In this document: positions 39,708-49,539 of the stretch, one piece after another
How positions within the stretch are numbered: the first letter of the stretch is position 1
Layout of the letters: each line of letters begins with the position of its first letter
Source: Gilvibacter sp. SZ-19
Lineage (GTDB): Bacteria > Bacteroidota > Bacteroidia > Flavobacteriales > Flavobacteriaceae
Assembly (NCBI RefSeq): GCF_002163875.1
Contig: NZ_CP019333.1
Coordinates: 812,864-876,863, forward strand
Direction: 5' to 3'
Length of the DNA stretch: 64,000 nt
Made by a program: the position numbers and the translations under genes
The notes under the pieces: model-generated
The model's database searches: none
What the model was told of the DNA's origin: nothing
Seen by the model: only the letters and a program-made list of their open reading frames with translations

Positions 39708-40729
39708 TCGAACAGTCCGCCTTGAGTTGCACCTCGAACACGCCCTAAATGCTTGTAAGCCGCCTCGGTAACTTCTCGCCCGCGCGGAGTTCGCACTATA
39801 AAACCTTGCTGGATCAAAAAGGGTTCGTACACTTCTTCTATGGTTTCTCCAGACTCAGAGACCGCGGTAGCTAGCGTGGTGATTCCTACTGGACCACCTT
39901 TAAACTTGTCTATGATGGTCGCCAAGATCTTGTTGTCCATTTCATCCAACCCGTGGGCATCTACATTCAAGGCCTCAAGGGCATATTTAGCAATGGCAAT
40001 ATCTATGGTTCCATTTCCTTTTATCTGTGCAAAATCGCGAACCCGTCTTAGAAGTGCATTAGCGATACGCGGCGTACCTCTACTGCGGCCAGCAATCTCT
40101 ATAGCAGCTTCCATGGTAATGGGTACTTTTAGAATTCCGGCGCTTCTCTCAATGATAGTTGTTAGTAGCTCGGTCTTGTAATATTCTAATCGAGAGGAAA
40201 TCCCAAAACGAGCCCGCATAGGTGCCGTTAATAGTCCGGAGCGCGTGGTGGCTCCCACCAAGGTGAAGGGGTTGAGATTGATCTGAACCGTTCGGGCATT
40301 GGGGCCGGTCTCGATCATGATATCGATCTTGTAATCTTCCATAGCGGAATAAAGGTATTCCTCTACTATAGGACTCAGTCGGTGTATCTCGTCAATAAAT
40401 AGCACATCGCGCTCATCCAAATTGGTAAGCAGTCCGGCAAGGTCACCTGGCTTATCCAAAACGGGGCCAGAAGTAACGGTTATACTCACATCGAGCTCAT
40501 TGGCAAGTATATGCGCCAAGGTGGTTTTCCCTAATCCAGGAGGGCCGTGAAACAGGGTGTGATCTAAAGCTTCGTCCCGCAAATTAGCAGCCTCTACAAA
40601 GATCTTCAGGTTATCTAAAACCTGAGATTGGCCCGTAAAATCGTCAAAGGCCAGCGGCCTTAACTTGCGTTCTACGTCTTGCTCTTCGGGAGTGAAATGA
40701 TCCCCAGTTGGGTCCAAGTGCTCGTTCAT
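39704..40729 (-). CDS. ruvB: Holliday junction DNA helicase RuvB
   Basis: 341 residues from the ATG at 40729. Walker [13 protein letters not shown], Walker [11 protein letters not shown], sensor [19 protein letters not shown] and the winged-helix end [22 protein letters not shown] are all present. It is the hexameric motor of branch migration with RuvA. An upstream in-frame ATG at 40744 is rejected because its codons lie in the -7 promoter element; the ATG at 40729 gives the usual N-terminus MNEHLDPTG. First gene of ruvB-P450-queG. Confidence 0.96.
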   Translation of the reverse strand: MNEHLDPTGDHFTPEEQDVERKLRPLAFDDFTGQSQVLDNLKIFVEAANLRDEALDHTLFHGPPGLGKTTLAHILANELDVSITVTSGPVLDKPGDLAGLLTNLDERDVLFIDEIHRLSPIVEEYLYSAMEDYKIDIMIETGPNARTVQINLNPFTLVGATTRSGLLTAPMRARFGISSRLEYYKTELLTTIIERSAGILKVPITMEAAIEIAGRSRGTPRIANALLRRVRDFAQIKGNGTIDIAIAKYALEALNVDAHGLDEMDNKILATIIDKFKGGPVGITTLATAVSESGETIEEVYEPFLIQQGFIVRTPRGREVTEAAYKHLGRVRGATQGGLFE

Positions 40730-40733
40730 ATAA

Positions 40734-40741
40734 CAAATATA
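40734..40741 (-). promoter_or_regulatory. -7 element TATATTTG abutting ruvB
   Basis: Perfect TAnnTTTG on the minus strand, only four bases from the ruvB ATG at 40729. Transcription would begin at or within a base or two of the start codon. No clear -33 TTG. Confidence 0.45.
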
Positions 40742-40860
40742 CAAACTTGGGGTATCGAATGTATGTTGCTATGGCTATTATTTGAAATCACAAAGGAACG
40801 TTAATATGTAGGTTCCCGCCCTTAGTTTTTGGTAATTTCGCTTAGCAACCAACCATTGAC

Positions 40861-43056
40861 ATGCGAAGTAATCTTATTACCACTTACATCGCGCTTTTGA
40901 CCGTATTTTACAGCCTTGGGCAAACCAAGAGTGTCACGGTCAAATACATATCCGAAGAGATCACCGTAGACGCCCTGCTGGATGAGCCAGCTTGGCAAAC
41001 CGCAGAACCTGCCACAAACTTCTGGCAGTATTTCCCAACAGACAGTGTACAGGCCCGTAATCAGACAGAGATCAAATTCATGTTTGACGACCGCAAACTC
41101 TATGTGGGTATCAAGGTGGAAGCTATTGGTGACGATTATATAGTTCCATCTTTGCGCCGCGACTTTAGAGCTGGAGGTAGCGATAATGTCACCCTGATGT
41201 TCGACACTTTTAACGACGGCGTGAATGCCTTTCTGTTTGGAAGTAATCCGGCAGGAGTATTACGAGAGGCGTTGGTTTCTGGAGGAGGTACAGAGCTAAG
41301 GGGATTCACAACCAGTTGGGATACCAAATGGGTTGGCGAGACCAAACAATACGACGGTTATTACATTTGCGAATGGGCTATTCCGCTATCTGCCTTTAAG
41401 TACAACGAAGGAGAGACCAAATGGAGGTTTAATTCCTATATGTTCGACACCCAAGACAACGAACGCACTACTTGGATCAGAATTCCTCAAAATCAATTCA
41501 TATTCAACCTGGCCTATATGGGCGACATGGTCTTTGAAAAGCCTTTGGGTAATTCTAAGAGTCCGATTTCTGTGATCCCATATGTAAATGGTTTGCTAGG
41601 GAAAGATTACGATATAAATGACCCATTTAGTGAATTCAAGTTTGGTGGCGATGCGCGTTTTACGCTTTGGAACAGTCTGAATCTGGACGTGACCATAAAC
41701 CCAGATTTTTCTCAGGTAGAGGTAGATCAGCAAGTGACCAACCTCTCGCGTTTTGAGGTGAACTTACCCGAGCGCAGACAGTTCTTTATTGAGAACAACG
41801 ACCTCTTTGCCGATTTCGGGAATTCTAGAGACGCCAACCCTTTCTTTTCAAGACGTATTGGAATTGCAAGTGATGCAGATGGCAATACCATTCAGAACGA
41901 TATCATAGCTGGAGCACGACTGAGTGGAAAGGTAAACAACGATTTTAGAATTGGGTTTCTCAACATGCAGACCACCGCCGATGAGGCTAATGAGATCTCT
42001 GGGAACAACAATATGGTCGTGGCTTTACAGCACAGAGTATTTAGCCGCTCTAATATTAGCGCCTTATTTATAAATCGTCAGGCAACTGGTGACGAACCCT
42101 TTTTAGAACCTGAAGAAGAATACAATCGCGTTGTTGGTTTGGACTATAATCTGGCCAATGCCGACAACAGTTGGAACGGAAAATTCTTTGTGCACAAATC
42201 CTTTAAACGCAATACCGGAGACGATGATTTTTCTGCAGGGGCACGCTTGCAGTACAACAGTCGCAGATGGCGTGTAAGAGCCAGTGGTGTTTTTGTGGGC
42301 GAGGATTTTAACTCTGACCTAGGCTTTGTACGTCGTAAGGATATTTTTAAGATCGATCCGCAAGGAGAGCATTTGTGGTTTCCTAAATCAGGATTTATCA
42401 ATAGACATGTATTCTCCTTTTTGCCAATTGTGATCTGGAGGCCTCAACTCGACTTTGAGTTATCTGATTATGTGCTGATTTCACGTTGGGAAGCAGAACT
42501 TAAAAACACTTCGAACATTCAAGTCAGTATGCGTAATCGATATGTAAGACTTTACGATGAGTTCGACCCTTCTCTATCAGATGGCGTACCCTTACCGGCA
42601 AATTCCGATTATCACTACAACCTGTTTGAGCTCGAATATCGCTCGGACAACCGCAAGGCATTTTTCTTTAACGTACAAAGCACTTTCGGAGGATGGTTCA
42701 ATGGCTCTATCTACACGCAGAGACTCGATCTGAACCTGCGCTTACAACCCTACTTGACCCTATCTGCAGAAGGTCGCTACGACAAGATCAACCTTCCGGA
42801 ACCTTATTCAGATAACGAACTCTGGCTTATTGGACCTCGTATAGATGTGACCTTTAATAAGTCACTGTTTTGGGCCACCTTTATTCAATACAATTCCAAT
42901 CAGGGGAATTTAGGGATCAACTCTAGATTACAATGGCGATTCGCTCCGCTCTCGGATCTGTTCTTGGTGTATAACGACAACTACTTTACCGACGATGTAT
43001 TTGCGCCGCGTTTTAGAACCATCAACTTGAAGTTGACCTACTGGTTGTATCTCTAA
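40861..43056 (+). CDS. DUF5916 protein with N-terminal CBM9-like domain
   Basis: 731 residues. Signal peptide (1-20). Residues about 25-225 resemble carbohydrate-binding family 9: ITVDALLDEPAWQTAEPATN, VSIKVE-like strands, YICEWAIPLSAF. From about 235 to the end the sequence is strand-rich (DUF5916) and ends in an aromatic-rich strand LKLTYWLYL, consistent with an outer-membrane beta-barrel. The conserved VEVDQQVTNLSRFEVNLPERRQFFIENNDLF block is recognisable by its central NLPERRQFF. Function unknown. It stands alone on the plus strand, converging with and overlapping the MATE gene by four bases. Confidence 0.88.
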   Translation: MRSNLITTYIALLTVFYSLGQTKSVTVKYISEEITVDALLDEPAWQTAEPATNFWQYFPTDSVQARNQTEIKFMFDDRKLYVGIKVEAIGDDYIVPSLRRDFRAGGSDNVTLMFDTFNDGVNAFLFGSNPAGVLREALVSGGGTELRGFTTSWDTKWVGETKQYDGYYICEWAIPLSAFKYNEGETKWRFNSYMFDTQDNERTTWIRIPQNQFIFNLAYMGDMVFEKPLGNSKSPISVIPYVNGLLGKDYDINDPFSEFKFGGDARFTLWNSLNLDVTINPDFSQVEVDQQVTNLSRFEVNLPERRQFFIENNDLFADFGNSRDANPFFSRRIGIASDADGNTIQNDIIAGARLSGKVNNDFRIGFLNMQTTADEANEISGNNNMVVALQHRVFSRSNISALFINRQATGDEPFLEPEEEYNRVVGLDYNLANADNSWNGKFFVHKSFKRNTGDDDFSAGARLQYNSRRWRVRASGVFVGEDFNSDLGFVRRKDIFKIDPQGEHLWFPKSGFINRHVFSFLPIVIWRPQLDFELSDYVLISRWEAELKNTSNIQVSMRNRYVRLYDEFDPSLSDGVPLPANSDYHYNLFELEYRSDNRKAFFFNVQSTFGGWFNGSIYTQRLDLNLRLQPYLTLSAEGRYDKINLPEPYSDNELWLIGPRIDVTFNKSLFWATFIQYNSNQGNLGINSRLQWRFAPLSDLFLVYNDNYFTDDVFAPRFRTINLKLTYWLYL

Positions 43057-44459
43057 ACTTTAACGGATTTCCATTTTCCTTTGCGGAATAGTGCAATGCC
43101 TATAGCCGCTATAAGTACTTCTGCCAAGGTTATGGCCAAGAGCACTCCCAAAGGCCCCATACCGAAACTCACGGCTGCCAAATAAGCAAAGGGCAGCTGG
43201 AATAGCCAAAAGCAAAAGAAATTGATCACTGTAGGTGTTTTAGTGTCTCCCGCCCCGTTAAAAGCTTGGATGATAACCATTCCGTAAGCATAGAAAACAT
43301 AACCGGCAGCAATAACCCTTAAACTCAATGCTCCACTACCGATCACTTCCGGATCGTCACTAAAGATCTTGAGTATTCCCTCTGCAAAAAGCAAATAGAA
43401 TACAGATACCAGGACCATAAAATAGGCATTGTACTTTCCGGTCTTCCATACTGAGGTGGCAGCCCTTTCAGGATTACCCGCTCCCAAGTTCTGACCTACC
43501 ATAGTAGCTGCGGCATTACTCATACCCCAAGATGGCATAAGCGTAAACATTAGGACTCGAATTGCGATGGTGTAACCAGCGAGTACTTCGGAGCCAAACT
43601 CGGCCATGATCCGCATCAAGAACACCCAGCTCGAGGTTCCTATTATGAACTGTCCAATACCTCCCAAAGATACTTTGACCAAATTGATCATCTCTGAGGC
43701 GCGCACAACTATGTCCTTGAATCCAACTTTAATGCGGCTCCATCCGTAGAAAAGTATCAAGAGTTGAAAGATCACTGCACTACCCCTTCCTATGGTAGTT
43801 GCTATTGCTGCCCCTTGCACACCAAAGCCTGGTATTGGGCCCCATCCAAAAATGAGTAAAGGATCTAATACAATATTCAAAACGTTGGACAAGATCAGTA
43901 CGCGCATGGCTACGGCAGCATCTCCCGCACCTCTAAAGATCGCATTGATCAGAAAAAGCAGCATGATGGTGACGTTTCCTCCTAAAAGTATTTGTGTAAA
44001 TCGGAAGCCTTCTTCTATAAGATCTGGCTGCCCGCCCATCAGCCTTAAAATATCCTTAGGAAACAGAATACCGATTACACTGATAAGACTCGCTACCAAT
44101 ATTCCGAGCATGATGGCTTGTACCGCCGTTCTGCGAGCGCCTTCGGTGTCCTTCTCCCCTATACGTCGCGCGACTATAGCGGTAACTCCCATACTGAGAC
44201 CAATAGCGACGGCATAGACCAAGGTGAGCACGGATTCGGTAAGACCAACAGTGGCAATGGCATTAGCCCCCAAACTGGAAACAAAATAGGCATCGACCAA
44301 AAAGAAGACCGATTCCATCATCATTTCAAGCACCATGGGTACAGAGAGCATAAAGATAGCTCGTCGAATACTGCCTGTAGTAAAATCTTGCTGACTGCCC
44401 TTTACAGCAGTAGCCAGCAGACCGAGGTAATACCCCAAACCTTTTTTGGGAGTTTCCAT
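43053..44459 (-). CDS. MATE family efflux transporter
   Basis: 468 residues, twelve membrane helices in two similar halves, as in NorM/DinF-type exporters that expel cationic compounds using Na+ or H+. FMLSVPMVLEMMMESVFFLVD and the duplicated GAGDAAVAM / GAGDTKTPT motifs are typical. The in-frame ATG at 44498 is rejected because it lies in the ctaD terminator stem; the ATG at 44459 is used. Its substrate is unknown. Confidence 0.93.
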   Translation of the reverse strand: METPKKGLGYYLGLLATAVKGSQQDFTTGSIRRAIFMLSVPMVLEMMMESVFFLVDAYFVSSLGANAIATVGLTESVLTLVYAVAIGLSMGVTAIVARRIGEKDTEGARRTAVQAIMLGILVASLISVIGILFPKDILRLMGGQPDLIEEGFRFTQILLGGNVTIMLLFLINAIFRGAGDAAVAMRVLILSNVLNIVLDPLLIFGWGPIPGFGVQGAAIATTIGRGSAVIFQLLILFYGWSRIKVGFKDIVVRASEMINLVKVSLGGIGQFIIGTSSWVFLMRIMAEFGSEVLAGYTIAIRVLMFTLMPSWGMSNAAATMVGQNLGAGNPERAATSVWKTGKYNAYFMVLVSVFYLLFAEGILKIFSDDPEVIGSGALSLRVIAAGYVFYAYGMVIIQAFNGAGDTKTPTVINFFCFWLFQLPFAYLAAVSFGMGPLGVLLAITLAEVLIAAIGIALFRKGKWKSVKV

Positions 44460-44497
44460 AAGGAAGGCGTTAGTTAGTTGCGCAGCAATATAGAACA

Positions 44498-44527
44498 AAA
44501 AACCCTTCCAATATGGGAAGGGTTTTA
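44498..44527 (-). terminator. Terminator of the act-cta operon
   Basis: Perfect 11-bp inverted repeat (AAAACCCTTCC at 44499-44509, GGAAGGGTTTT at 44516-44526), 6-nt loop, followed on the minus strand by TTTTTTG. It starts 22 bp after the ctaD stop codon. Confidence 0.88.
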
Positions 44528-44548
44528 AGATTTCTAAGCTATTACTGC

Positions 44549-46372
44549 CTAGTGATTCATTTCTTCTTCGTTGTCTTGCAACGGAATGTGCTGCGGTACG
44601 AAGTCTTGTCCTGGGATCACGTAATCTGATTCGTCTTTGTTCAGTTTACTGTAATCGTAAGCCCAACGGTGTACTTCTGGAATTGGTCCGTCCCAGTTTC
44701 CGTGAATGTGCTTCACTTCTGCGGTCCATTCCAAAGTGTTGGAGTTCCATGGGTTCTTAGGTCCTTTCTTACCGTAGAACATAGAGTGGATAAAGTTGTA
44801 TAAGAATACCAACTGCGCCGCACCTGTGATGAAGGCGAAGATAGAGATCACTACGTTCACGTCTGCCAAATCATCAAAGTATGGGAAGGCTGAGTTGGTG
44901 TAGTAACGTCTCGGTAATCCTGCCATTCCAATGAAGTGCATTGGGAAGAACACTCCGTAAGCACCAATAGCGGTGATCCAGAAGTGAACATAACCGAGGT
45001 TCTTATTCATCATACGTCCTTGGAACATCTTAGGGAACCAGTGGTATACACCAGCAAAGAGTCCGTAAAGTGCTGAGATACCCATTACCAAGTGGAAGTG
45101 AGCTACCACAAAGTAGGTATCGTGTACGTTGATATCTAGTGCAGAGTCACCCAAGATGATACCAGTTAGACCACCAGTGATAAAGGTAGATACCAATCCG
45201 ATGGAGAACAGCATGGCCGGGTTGAGCTGCAGATTACCCTTCCAGAGGGTTGTGATATAGTTAAATGCTTTTACTGCGGATGGGATCGCGATAAGCAAGG
45301 TCGTAAAGGTAAACACAGACCCCAAGAATGGATTCATTCCGGAGATGAACATGTGGTGACCCCATACGATGGTTGACAAGAACGCGATTGCCAAAATAGA
45401 GGCAACCATAGCGCGATATCCGAAGATCGGCTTACGGGCGTTGGTCGCGATAACCTCAGAAGTAATTCCTAGAGCCGGTAGTAATACAATGTATACTTCC
45501 GGGTGACCCAAGAACCAGAACAAGTGCTCGAAAAGTACTGGCGAACCTCCTTGGTTGTGCAATACCTCTCCGGCAATGTAGATATCAGACAAGAAGAACG
45601 AAGTTCCGAAGCTTCTGTCCATAACCATCATAAGACCAGCGGATAGTAATACTGGGAAAGAGATCACACCAATGATAGCCGTTACAAAGAACGCCCAGAT
45701 CGTTAGAGGAAGGCGTGTCATAGACATACCTTTTGTTCTCAAGTTGATCACTGTTACTATATAGTTCAAAGATCCAAGTAGCGAGGAAGCGATGAAAATG
45801 GTCATCGACACCAACCACAAGGTCATACCTGCTCCAGAACCTGGAATGGCCTGAGGCAATGCTGAAAGTGGTGGGTAAACTGTCCATCCGGCAGAAGCAG
45901 GACCTGCTTCAACAAAGAGAGACATTACCATAATGATACTCGATAGGAAGAACAACCAATACGAAACCATGTTCAAGAAACCGGACGCCATATCGCGGGC
46001 ACCGATCTGCAATGGAATCAAAAGGTTGGAAAAGGTACCACTTAAACCTGCCGTTAGTACGAAGAATACCATAATGGTTCCGTGAATCGTAACTAATGCC
46101 AAGTATACAGAAGGGTCCATAATTCCGTCCTCTCCCCACTTACCAAGAAGTACTTCGTAAATGGTGAATTGTTTATCTGGCCAAGCCAACTGCAAACGGA
46201 AGATCAATGACATAGCAATACCAATGATTCCCATAAACAGCCCTGTGATCAAGTACTGCTTGGAGATCATCTTGTGATCTTGGCTAAAGATGTACTTGGT
46301 TATAAAGGTTTCTTTGTGATGATGTCCGTGATCATCATGTTCGACCGGGTGTGCGTATCCTTGTGCTGACAT
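44549..46372 (-). CDS. ctaD: Cytochrome c oxidase subunit I
   Basis: 607 residues, about twelve membrane helices. It reduces O2 at the haem a3-CuB centre and pumps protons. Visible marks: FWFLGHPEVYIVLLPALG (CuB His and cross-linked Tyr), HHMF, and HDTYFVVAHFHLVMG with the haem ligands. The cytoplasmic N-terminus is unusually His-rich (six His in residues 8-19). Last gene of the act-ctaC-ctaD operon; its subunits III and IV are encoded 23 kb away. Confidence 0.97.
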   Translation of the reverse strand: MSAQGYAHPVEHDDHGHHHKETFITKYIFSQDHKMISKQYLITGLFMGIIGIAMSLIFRLQLAWPDKQFTIYEVLLGKWGEDGIMDPSVYLALVTIHGTIMVFFVLTAGLSGTFSNLLIPLQIGARDMASGFLNMVSYWLFFLSSIIMVMSLFVEAGPASAGWTVYPPLSALPQAIPGSGAGMTLWLVSMTIFIASSLLGSLNYIVTVINLRTKGMSMTRLPLTIWAFFVTAIIGVISFPVLLSAGLMMVMDRSFGTSFFLSDIYIAGEVLHNQGGSPVLFEHLFWFLGHPEVYIVLLPALGITSEVIATNARKPIFGYRAMVASILAIAFLSTIVWGHHMFISGMNPFLGSVFTFTTLLIAIPSAVKAFNYITTLWKGNLQLNPAMLFSIGLVSTFITGGLTGIILGDSALDINVHDTYFVVAHFHLVMGISALYGLFAGVYHWFPKMFQGRMMNKNLGYVHFWITAIGAYGVFFPMHFIGMAGLPRRYYTNSAFPYFDDLADVNVVISIFAFITGAAQLVFLYNFIHSMFYGKKGPKNPWNSNTLEWTAEVKHIHGNWDGPIPEVHRWAYDYSKLNKDESDYVIPGQDFVPQHIPLQDNEEEMNH

Positions 46373-46391
46373 ACCTGTAAAAATTCTTTTT

Positions 46392-47456
46392 TTAATTTTT
46401 CATAGTTGTGGCGAAATTGTCCTGTTTCGAAAGCCATTCGTTGAATTCTTCTTCCGTCTCCACAACAATCTTCATCTGCATGTTGTAATGCGTGTTACCA
46501 CAGATCTTGTTACATAGCAATAAATAATCAAACTCATACAACTCTAAAGGCTCTAAACCTTCGGCTGCGCGAGCTACGTTCTTTTCATTGCGAATAGCGT
46601 TGATATGCTCAACCTTCGCAATGATTTCATCGTCTAAACGCATCTCCTCGGTGGTCTTGGTAGGAGTAAACGAAAACTGAGTTACCATTCCAGGCACACA
46701 GTTCATTTGAGCTCTAAAATGCGGCATATAGGCCGAGTGTAACACGTCCTGAGAACGCATTTTAAAGAGGATCTTTCTGCCTGCTGGCAGGTGTAATTCA
46801 TTAACGATAATATCATCTTGTGCATCTGGATCAGAAGCGTCAAGACCTAATTGGTTAACACCTTCGATAAGGCGAACGTTAGCGTCTCCTAAGATGTTGT
46901 CATCGCCAGCGTAACGGGCACGCCAGTCAAACTGGTAAGCGTAAAGCTCGATCACCAATGGGTCGTCCTCGGTGTCGACATTCATAATGTCTGACCAAGT
47001 AAACAATCCGTAGATGATCAGTCCCGCCAATACGATAACTGGAATGATGGTCCAAATAAACTCCAGACGATCATTGTCTGCATAAAAAGTAGCGCGTTGT
47101 CCTTTCTTGCCACTGTACTTAAAGGCAAAGTAGTGCAATAACCACTGGGTGATTATCCCTACAATAAAGATGATGATCATAGAGATCAACCACAACTGAT
47201 CAATGTCTACTCCGTGCTCAGAGGCTGAATCCGGAAGCAATACATCCGACCATTTGTAGAAAGAGATGAATGCCAGTACATAAATAAAGATAACAAAGCC
47301 CAACATTAGTTTTCCGTTGATCTTGTTGTCCTTGTCATTGGCAATCTGAGAAGTGCTACTGTCCTCTCCAGCTTTAGACATGGATAGGATCTTGCTCATC
47401 TGCCAAATACTGACAGCGAAAAGGATGATTACTACTAAGTATAAAAATGCGGTCAT
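46392..47456 (-). CDS. ctaC: Cytochrome c oxidase subunit II with extra N-terminal helices
   Basis: 354 residues. Four membrane helices (about 2-20, 50-68, 88-110, 135-157) instead of the usual two, then the periplasmic cupredoxin domain carrying the CuA centre that receives electrons from cytochrome c. The CuA ligands are in VLHSAYMPHF and LLCNKICGNTHYNMQM. In the loop the residue between the cysteines that is usually Glu is Lys; that position binds through its main-chain carbonyl, so function should be kept. No cytochrome c domain is fused. Confidence 0.95.
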   Translation of the reverse strand: MTAFLYLVVIILFAVSIWQMSKILSMSKAGEDSSTSQIANDKDNKINGKLMLGFVIFIYVLAFISFYKWSDVLLPDSASEHGVDIDQLWLISMIIIFIVGIITQWLLHYFAFKYSGKKGQRATFYADNDRLEFIWTIIPVIVLAGLIIYGLFTWSDIMNVDTEDDPLVIELYAYQFDWRARYAGDDNILGDANVRLIEGVNQLGLDASDPDAQDDIIVNELHLPAGRKILFKMRSQDVLHSAYMPHFRAQMNCVPGMVTQFSFTPTKTTEEMRLDDEIIAKVEHINAIRNEKNVARAAEGLEPLELYEFDYLLLCNKICGNTHYNMQMKIVVETEEEFNEWLSKQDNFATTMKN

Positions 47457-47487
47457 CGTGATAACTCTTCTTTAATATTATAACTTA

Positions 47488-48840
47488 TTAATAATGGAAC
47501 TGTTTACTTTCTTTCAAGAGTGGGTTTGCCTTAGCCAATAACGGCGCTTTGGTGAGTGCTGTGAACACGACAAAGACAAACAATCCGAAGAAGAACATAA
47601 GCGCTCCGATCTCTGGCATTCCAATGTACCAAGACGTACCTACTGCAGATGGCATAACCATTACAAATACATCTATATAGTGACCTGCCAGAATAATAAT
47701 ACCTGCCATGATAACAAACAGATTCACACGTTTGTAATCACTGTTCATAAGGATAAGTAATGGGAACACGAAGTTCATCACTACCATTCCAAAGAACAAG
47801 AGGTTAAAGTCTTCAATACGGGTTACGAAATAGGTAACCTCTTCTGGAATGTTAGAGTACCAGATCAGCATGAACTGAGAGAACCAAAGATAGGTCCAGA
47901 AAATACTGAATCCGAACATGAACTTAGCCAAATCGTGGATGTGGCTGTCGTTCACAAATTCCAGATAACCCTGAGATTTCAATACCATGGTTACCATGGC
48001 GATCACCGTAATGGCGCAAACCATCATTCCGGCAAACACATACCAACCAAATAAGGTAGAGAACCAGTGTGGGTCAAAGCTCATGATCCAGTCCCAAGAC
48101 ATCATCGATTCTGTAACGATGAAGAACACTAGGAAACCAGCAGAGAACTTGAATAATTTCTTAAAGTATGCAGGATCGTTGGTCTCGTCTAATTTCAAAG
48201 AATACTTTCTTGAGATGGCACGGTATAGATTCCATCCTAAGATGAAGATACCTGCACGGATCAAGAAGAAAGGCGTGTTCAAGAAACCGGATTTACCAGC
48301 AATGATCTTGTCAAATTTATCGCTGTCAGGATTTACCAAATCGGCATCCATCCAGTGGAATAAGTGGTTAAAATGTAGCGTTGACAAAAGCAACAACACG
48401 AATAAGATCACAGTTCCAACAGGCAAGTAAGCGGTGATCCCTTCCATTACTCTGAAGAGTACCGGAGACCAACCTGCTTGTGCAGCGTATTGGATCGCGT
48501 AGAATGCCAAAGCTCCAAGAGCGATCATCATAAAGAAGAAACATGCAACATAAACAGCTGCCCATGGACGGTTTTGCAACTGCCCTAGTACATGCTCGTA
48601 ATGAGCATCTCCTCCGTGAGCGTCTTCTCCTGCGTGCGCTCCAGCCTCACCATGACCATCGCCATGAGCTGCAGTAGCATCACCGTGACCTCCGCCATGA
48701 CCGTCATCGTGACTGGCCATCATGGTTTTTACCTCTTCTACATCCGCAGGTACCGCTAGGAATCCTCCTATCATACCCAAGGCGCCAACCACCATAAAAA
48801 TAATAGCGAAAAGTTTTAATTTGTTAGGTAGCGTATACAT
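47488..48840 (-). CDS. actF: Alternative complex III subunit ActF
   Basis: 450 residues, about ten membrane helices. ActF is a membrane subunit of the quinol:cytochrome c/oxidase oxidoreductase that replaces the bc1 complex in many Bacteroidota. The match rests on position after ActE and before CtaC and on blocks such as ESMMSWDWIMSFDPHWFSTLFGWYVFAG. After the first helix, residues 44-83 hold nine His among Gly, Asp, Ala and Glu, a metal-binding-like loop not needed for the fold. Confidence 0.92.
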   Translation of the reverse strand: MYTLPNKLKLFAIIFMVVGALGMIGGFLAVPADVEEVKTMMASHDDGHGGGHGDATAAHGDGHGEAGAHAGEDAHGGDAHYEHVLGQLQNRPWAAVYVACFFFMMIALGALAFYAIQYAAQAGWSPVLFRVMEGITAYLPVGTVILFVLLLLSTLHFNHLFHWMDADLVNPDSDKFDKIIAGKSGFLNTPFFLIRAGIFILGWNLYRAISRKYSLKLDETNDPAYFKKLFKFSAGFLVFFIVTESMMSWDWIMSFDPHWFSTLFGWYVFAGMMVCAITVIAMVTMVLKSQGYLEFVNDSHIHDLAKFMFGFSIFWTYLWFSQFMLIWYSNIPEEVTYFVTRIEDFNLLFFGMVVMNFVFPLLILMNSDYKRVNLFVIMAGIIILAGHYIDVFVMVMPSAVGTSWYIGMPEIGALMFFFGLFVFVVFTALTKAPLLAKANPLLKESKQFHY

Positions 48841-48866
48841 ATCGTAAAAATCTCTTTTGTCTATTA

Positions 48867-49535
48867 TTAATGTGCTTCGTCTGTATCGTTGTGTGAGTCG
48901 TCGCCGTGAGCGTCATCACTCATCATTTCCATGGCATCCGCAGCAGCAGCTTCAGGCTCCACTACAGTTAAAGGTTCAGTTCCTTTAAGCGCAGCCATAA
49001 GGTTTTGTACGTGCATGGTGATCTGCCAACGCTCTAATTCATTGGTCTGAGAGGCATAAGATCCCATGGAGTTCAATCCGTACATCTGTACGTGATAGAT
49101 ACTTCCTTCGGTGATATTACGTCCTGGATCAGCATAAGACGGAATCCCTAAGAACACTTCGTTCTTCATAAGGATACCTTGACCGTCACCTTTGCTTCCG
49201 TGACATACTGCACAGTAAATGTCGTATAGTTCTTTTCCTTTATCCAAGTTCTCTTGTGTAACTGAATGCGGATTTTTAAGTTCAACAGTAGCTAGTTCTT
49301 TTCCGGCTGGAGTATCTGCATAATCATATGGCATCCAACCGCGTGGAATAGAACCTGGTGCAGGCAATAAGGCCGACTGACCATTCTCAAAGATCTCGTA
49401 TTCGCCATAGGTCTCGTAACCGATAGGCTCATACATATTTGGCATGTACTGGTAGTTTGGCTTGCTTTCGTCAAAACAACCTACCAACGACAAGGCCGCT
49501 GCAAAAATTAAGGATAGGTTTAATAAACGCTTCAT
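48867..49535 (-). CDS. actE: Alternative complex III subunit ActE, mono-haem cytochrome c lipoprotein
   Basis: 222 residues. Lipobox LVGC puts the lipid on C20. One class I cytochrome c domain with YCAVCHG and the distal block YASQTNELERWQITMHVQNL. ActE accepts electrons from the Fe-S/multihaem part of the complex on the periplasmic side. The tail after the haem domain is acidic and His-containing (DDAHGDDSHNDTDEAH). Confidence 0.93.
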   Translation of the reverse strand: MKRLLNLSLIFAAALSLVGCFDESKPNYQYMPNMYEPIGYETYGEYEIFENGQSALLPAPGSIPRGWMPYDYADTPAGKELATVELKNPHSVTQENLDKGKELYDIYCAVCHGSKGDGQGILMKNEVFLGIPSYADPGRNITEGSIYHVQMYGLNSMGSYASQTNELERWQITMHVQNLMAALKGTEPLTVVEPEAAAADAMEMMSDDAHGDDSHNDTDEAH

Positions 49536-49539
49536 AGGT

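Noticed and set aside
44460-44498. N-terminal extension of the MATE transporter (MFYIAAQLTNAFL)
   Set aside because: The codons overlap the ctaD terminator and add no family sequence; the ATG at 44459 is preferred.
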